Assembly (NCBI GenBank): GCA_002381865.1
Contig: DFYO01000029.1
Coordinates: forward strand, 1-7,848
Origin: Clostridiales bacterium UBA4080
Lineage (GTDB): Bacteria; Bacillota; Clostridia; Lachnospirales; Vallitaleaceae
Direction: 5' to 3'
DNA: 7,848 nucleotides
Each line of letters starts with the position of its first letter. Positions within the stretch are counted from its first letter, which is position 1. The notes under the pieces are model-generated. The model ran no database searches, had not been told where the DNA came from, and saw only the letters and a program-made list of their open reading frames with translations. Both the position numbers and the translations under genes were made by a program. Below are positions 5,678-7,848 of the stretch, in pieces.

Positions 5678-5725
5678 ATGAAAATTAGTTTTAAATATAA
5701 TATAAAAAGGAGATATGATGTCTAA
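5678..5725 (+). CDS. Possible 15-codon leader ORF in frame with the next gene
   Basis: ATG at 5678 is preceded by AAGGTG (5667-5672) at a good distance and encodes MKISFKYNIKRRYDV. Its TAA stop (5723-5725) directly precedes the GTG (5726) of the next gene, in the same frame. It could be a coupled leader peptide, or the original N-terminus of the downstream protein cut off by a nonsense change. A second tiny ORF, ATG at 5715 (MMSK, stop 5727-5729), overlaps the GTG as GTGA. Confidence 0.35.
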   Translation: MKISFKYNIKRRYDV

Positions 5726-6298
5726 GTGATAAATATAAATAAAAAAAAGCTATTATTACTAATTATTGTGATTGTTCTTGGAAGTTATATTTTTTATAGG
5801 TTATTTTTAGCAGATAGAGATAATTTATTAGTATCTGAAAGACGAGTAAATGAAATGTTGGATATCCCAGTTATCACAATAGACGATGGATATTTGGGCC
5901 AAAATAATATTAGATTTAAAATATTAAAAACAGTTACAAATGAGTCATATGGATATTATGAAGCAAAAAATATGAATGATAATGACAAATTAAAGCTTTT
6001 TGTTCAACTTTATGGGATTAAGGGAGGATATGATTTTCCATTAGCTTCTAAGTATAAAGAATACATTATTGAAGATAATGGTAATTTTGATATAAACAAT
6101 GTTACTATATCATGGAAATCTTTATATGTTGGAGAAAATGCAGAATACGAGTTGATGTATAATATTGATTTGAATAAATCTAAGTATCTTATCATTGCTT
6201 CCGTAGAAAAAAATGTAGAAATAGATAAAATTAATGAATATATAAGAATGAAATTAAAAAACAATAAAGAATTGATAGAATACAAACATTCTAATTAA
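5726..6298 (+). CDS. Single-pass membrane-anchored protein of unknown function
   Basis: I do not recognise this 190-residue protein. It starts MININKKK, then has one transmembrane segment at about 9-28 (LLLLIIVIVLGSYIFYRLFL) and a hydrophilic remainder expected outside the cell by the positive-inside rule. The domain from about 40 to 180 alternates short hydrophobic and charged stretches (for example LKLFVQLYGI, KYLIIASVEK), which suggests a mixed alpha/beta fold. There are no Cys residues or catalytic motifs that I can name. Codon use is very AT-rich and like the gene at 4595, with which it may form an accessory pair. The start is uncertain: GTG at 5726 lies 13 bases after AGGAG (5708-5712), rather far, and two small ORFs overlap or abut it. 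Secreted protein plus small membrane protein could suggest export or immunity, but this is speculation. Confidence 0.7.
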   Translation: MININKKKLLLLIIVIVLGSYIFYRLFLADRDNLLVSERRVNEMLDIPVITIDDGYLGQNNIRFKILKTVTNESYGYYEAKNMNDNDKLKLFVQLYGIKGGYDFPLASKYKEYIIEDNGNFDINNVTISWKSLYVGENAEYELMYNIDLNKSKYLIIASVEKNVEIDKINEYIRMKLKNNKELIEYKHSN

Positions 6299-6352
6299 AT
6301 GATAATACACCTTACGCTATATTGTTAATAGGCATTGAAATAGTTTGATTTG

Positions 6353-6384
6353 AAGGATGTTGCTAATCGGTAAAAATCCTTTTT
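6353..6384 (+). terminator. Weak terminator-like hairpin after the membrane-protein gene
   Basis: AAGGAT (6353-6358) pairs with ATCCTT (6376-6381) across a 17-base loop and runs into five T residues (6380-6384). The stem is short and the loop large, so the call is tentative. Nothing else is visible in 6299-6454 before the promoter at 6455. Confidence 0.3.
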
Positions 6385-6454
6385 ACAGGGTGATTTCTTT
6401 AATAATGAGTTAATTACTAAAAAATAATTTATTTGAAGACTACTTATAAATAGG

Positions 6455-6484
6455 TTGACATTTGTATAAAGACTATGATATAAT
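6455..6484 (+). promoter_or_regulatory. Promoter of infC-rpmI-rplT
   Basis: Perfect TTGACA (6455-6460) and perfect TATAAT (6479-6484) are 18 bases apart. Transcription should start near 6491 and enter the structured leader at once. Confidence 0.88.
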
Positions 6485-6490
6485 TTCGTT

Positions 6491-6610
6491 TGTGAAAAGA
6501 AGAAGAGTATCCACTCTCACCTTGAGGCACTGCTTACAGGGTTGTATAAGTTGAAGGACTGATGCTAATCAGTTTGCTTGTATGTGTGGATAGGAGACTA
6601 TCCTTTTTTT
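6491..6610 (+). ncRNA. L20-type leader (autoregulatory attenuator of infC-rpmI-rplT)
   Basis: The leader has mutually exclusive pairings. TATCCAC (6508-6514) complements GTGGATA (6586-6592), while GGATAG (6588-6593) also pairs with CTATCC (6598-6603) to make a terminator. An inner hairpin ACTGAT/ATCAGT (6558-6563/6568-6573) lies between. In Firmicutes such as Bacillus subtilis, L20 binds the leader of this operon and favours premature termination, so excess L20 represses its own genes. Position, gene order and structure fit that family (L20 leader); the precise L20-binding site is inferred rather than seen. Confidence 0.8.
6588..6610 (+). terminator. Attenuator terminator in the infC leader
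   Basis: GGATAG and CTATCC form a 6-bp stem with the stable tetraloop GAGA, followed by seven T residues (6604-6610). Its left arm overlaps the long-range antiterminator pairing. Confidence 0.85.
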
Positions 6611-6674
6611 GTTAGCTTAAATAAGCTTATTTTTAAAGAACGATAATGAAAAAGTAAAATGGAGGTGTTGTATT

Positions 6675-7187
6675 ATTAGCGAACATATGATTAATGAACA
6701 GATTAGAGACAAAGAGGTTCGTCTTATTGATGAAGATGGCAGCCAATTAGGTGTTATGAGTGCAAAGGATGCCCAAAAGATAGCAAGGGAAAAGAATCTT
6801 GATTTAGTTAAGATTTCTCCAAAAGCGAATCCACCGGTATGCAAGGTAATTGATTATGGAAAGTTTCGTTATGAGCAGGCTAAAAAAGACAAAGAGGCTC
6901 GTAAAAAGCAAAATATAATCACGTTAAAGGAAGTTCGTTTGTCTCCCAATATAGAGGAACACGATATTAACACAAAGAAAAAGCAAGCTGAAAAATTCTT
7001 AAAAAACGGAGATAAGGTAAAAGTATCTGTACGTTTTAGAGGTAGAGAAATGGCGCATACTAATATCGGAAGAGAAATTCTGATTGAGTTTGCAAAAGGA
7101 CTCGAAGAAATTAGTGATATCGAAAAGCCGCCTAAAATGGAAGGAAGAAGCATGGTTATGTTTTTGAATCCTAAAAAAACGGTTTAA
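6675..7187 (+). CDS. infC: Translation initiation factor IF-3
   Basis: IF-3 binds the 30S subunit, checks the start codon and initiator tRNA, and keeps the subunits apart. From the proposed start the protein has 170 residues, a normal length. The N-terminal domain covers about 5-75 (INEQIRDKEVRLIDEDG, then NPPVCKVIDYGKFRYEQAKK). A lysine-rich linker helix follows, then the C-terminal domain from about 85 with LSPNIEEHD, VSVRFRGREMAH and the closing PPKMEGRSMVMFLNP. The start is placed at a rare ATT (6675): GGAGG (6661-6665) is nine bases before it, while the first ATG (6687) is 21 bases away. An adjacent ATT at 6672 is also possible. Non-AUG starts are a known hallmark of infC and allow IF-3 to limit its own translation. 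The gene is first in the operon, 34 bases before rpmI. Confidence 0.96.
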   Translation: MSEHMINEQIRDKEVRLIDEDGSQLGVMSAKDAQKIAREKNLDLVKISPKANPPVCKVIDYGKFRYEQAKKDKEARKKQNIITLKEVRLSPNIEEHDINTKKKQAEKFLKNGDKVKVSVRFRGREMAHTNIGREILIEFAKGLEEISDIEKPPKMEGRSMVMFLNPKKTV

Positions 7188-7221
7188 ATAATTATTCAGA
7201 AGATTTAAGGAGGACATGAAA

Positions 7222-7419
7222 ATGCCTAAAATGAAAACACATCGTGGAGCTGCAAAGCGCTTTAAAGCAACAGGAACTGGAAAATTAAAAAGAAGCAAAG
7301 CATATAAGAGACATATCTTAACAAAGAAAAGTCCTAAATTAAAAAGACAGGCAAGACCTGATGTTGTAATGTCACCATCAAATGAAAAAGTAATCAAAAA
7401 ATTATTACCTTATATTTAA
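7222..7419 (+). CDS. rpmI: 50S ribosomal protein L35
   Basis: The 65-residue protein begins with the family signature MPKMKTHRGAAKRFK and is very basic (KLKRSKAYKRHIL, SPKLKRQAR), as expected for bL35, a small late-assembling protein of the large subunit. The ATG at 7222 is chosen over one at 7216 because AAGGAGG (7207-7213) is eight bases before it and only two from the other. It sits between infC and rplT, the conserved order, and shares their leader control. Confidence 0.98.
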   Translation: MPKMKTHRGAAKRFKATGTGKLKRSKAYKRHILTKKSPKLKRQARPDVVMSPSNEKVIKKLLPYI

Positions 7420-7441
7420 TTCGCGTTAGGAGGAATAGAAA

Positions 7442-7798
7442 ATGGCTAGAGTTAAAGGTGGATTAAACACCCATAAAAGACATAAAAGAGTATTGAAATT
7501 AGCAAAAGGCTACAGAGGCGCAAAGTCTAAACAGTTTAGAACTGCAAAACAGGCAGTAATGAAATCAGGAGTTTATTCTTATGTAGGAAGAAGACTTAAG
7601 AAGAGAGATTTTAGAAAATTATGGATTGCAAGAATAAATGCTGCAACTAGAGCTAACGGTATGTCATACAGTACATTTATGCATGGACTAAAATTAGCTC
7701 AGATTGATATCAACAGAAAAATCTTAGCTGATATGGCTGTTACTGATGCAGAAGGATTTGCAAAATTAGTAGAAACAGCAAAAGCACAAGTAAAATAA
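7442..7798 (+). CDS. rplT: 50S ribosomal protein L20
   Basis: bL20 binds 23S rRNA early in large-subunit assembly and is the autogenous repressor of this operon in bacteria where that has been studied. The 118-residue length is normal. The basic N-terminal extension (MARVKGGLNTHKRHKRVLKLAKGYRG) leads into the globular domain with GRRLKKRDFRKLWIARINAA and GMSYSTFMHGLKLA, both typical of the family; the globular part is the RNA-binding repressor domain. AGGAGGA (7428-7434) gives the start. It lies 22 bases after rpmI and is closed by the terminator at 7818-7848. Confidence 0.98.
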   Translation: MARVKGGLNTHKRHKRVLKLAKGYRGAKSKQFRTAKQAVMKSGVYSYVGRRLKKRDFRKLWIARINAATRANGMSYSTFMHGLKLAQIDINRKILADMAVTDAEGFAKLVETAKAQVK

Positions 7799-7817
7799 TT
7801 AATAAGATATTGATAAG

Positions 7818-7848
7818 CTGATCTCTATATATTAGAGGTCAGTTTTTT
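7818..7848 (+). terminator. Intrinsic terminator of the infC-rpmI-rplT operon
   Basis: CTGATCTCT (7818-7826) pairs with AGAGGTCAG (7834-7842), nine pairs with one wobble, around a seven-base loop. At least six T residues follow to the window end. It is 20 bases after the rplT stop. Confidence 0.93.

Noticed and set aside
1..7848. CRISPR array, tRNA or rRNA gene
   Set aside because: No regularly spaced identical repeats and no tRNA or rRNA consensus were found on either strand.

Overview
The window reads as a low-G+C Firmicute, most likely a member of the Clostridia. The signs are AT-rich codon use, strong GGAGG-type ribosome binding sites, TTGACA/TATAAT promoters, a T-box leader, and the order infC-rpmI-rplT behind an L20-type leader. 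Genus cannot be fixed from the sequence alone.

Layout. (1) Positions 1-480 are a foreign-looking segment of about 50% G+C (neighbours about 30%) with strong hairpins and no convincing gene. It cuts an IS3-family insertion sequence (481 to about 1207, minus strand) exactly at 480/481. orfA is intact. orfB is broken just after its first catalytic Asp. A textbook -1 frameshift signal is preserved between them. (2) At 1236-1517 a promoter drives a threonine T-box leader (specifier ACT, T-box motif, intrinsic terminator), followed by two back-to-back hairpins (1519-1600). (3) A bacteriohemerythrin gene (1648-2043) lies between the T-box and thrS (2176-4110), so an oxygen- or iron-binding protein appears to share the threonine-starvation switch with threonyl-tRNA synthetase. 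(4) Positions 4111-4594 hold no gene. They carry a cluster of hairpins and then a strong promoter whose 17-nt spacer contains nine consecutive G residues, a possible phase-variable switch. (5) An unrecognised secreted, tyrosine-rich protein (4595-5446) follows, then an unrecognised single-pass membrane protein (5726-6298) with odd small ORFs at its start. (6) At 6455-7848 lies the translation operon: promoter, L20-type leader with attenuator, infC with an ATT start, rpmI, rplT and terminator.

The conserved parts (thrS, infC, rpmI, rplT) are all translation genes, each set under RNA-based attenuation: uncharged tRNA-Thr for thrS and probably ribosomal protein L20 for infC-rpmI-rplT. The accessory block between them (4111-6300) and the IS-bearing left end are where unusual biology may lie. 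The best candidates are the G9-spacer promoter with its orphan secreted protein, the structured segment that ends exactly in the broken IS3 orfB, the hemerythrin under T-box control, and the frameshift stimulator in the IS.
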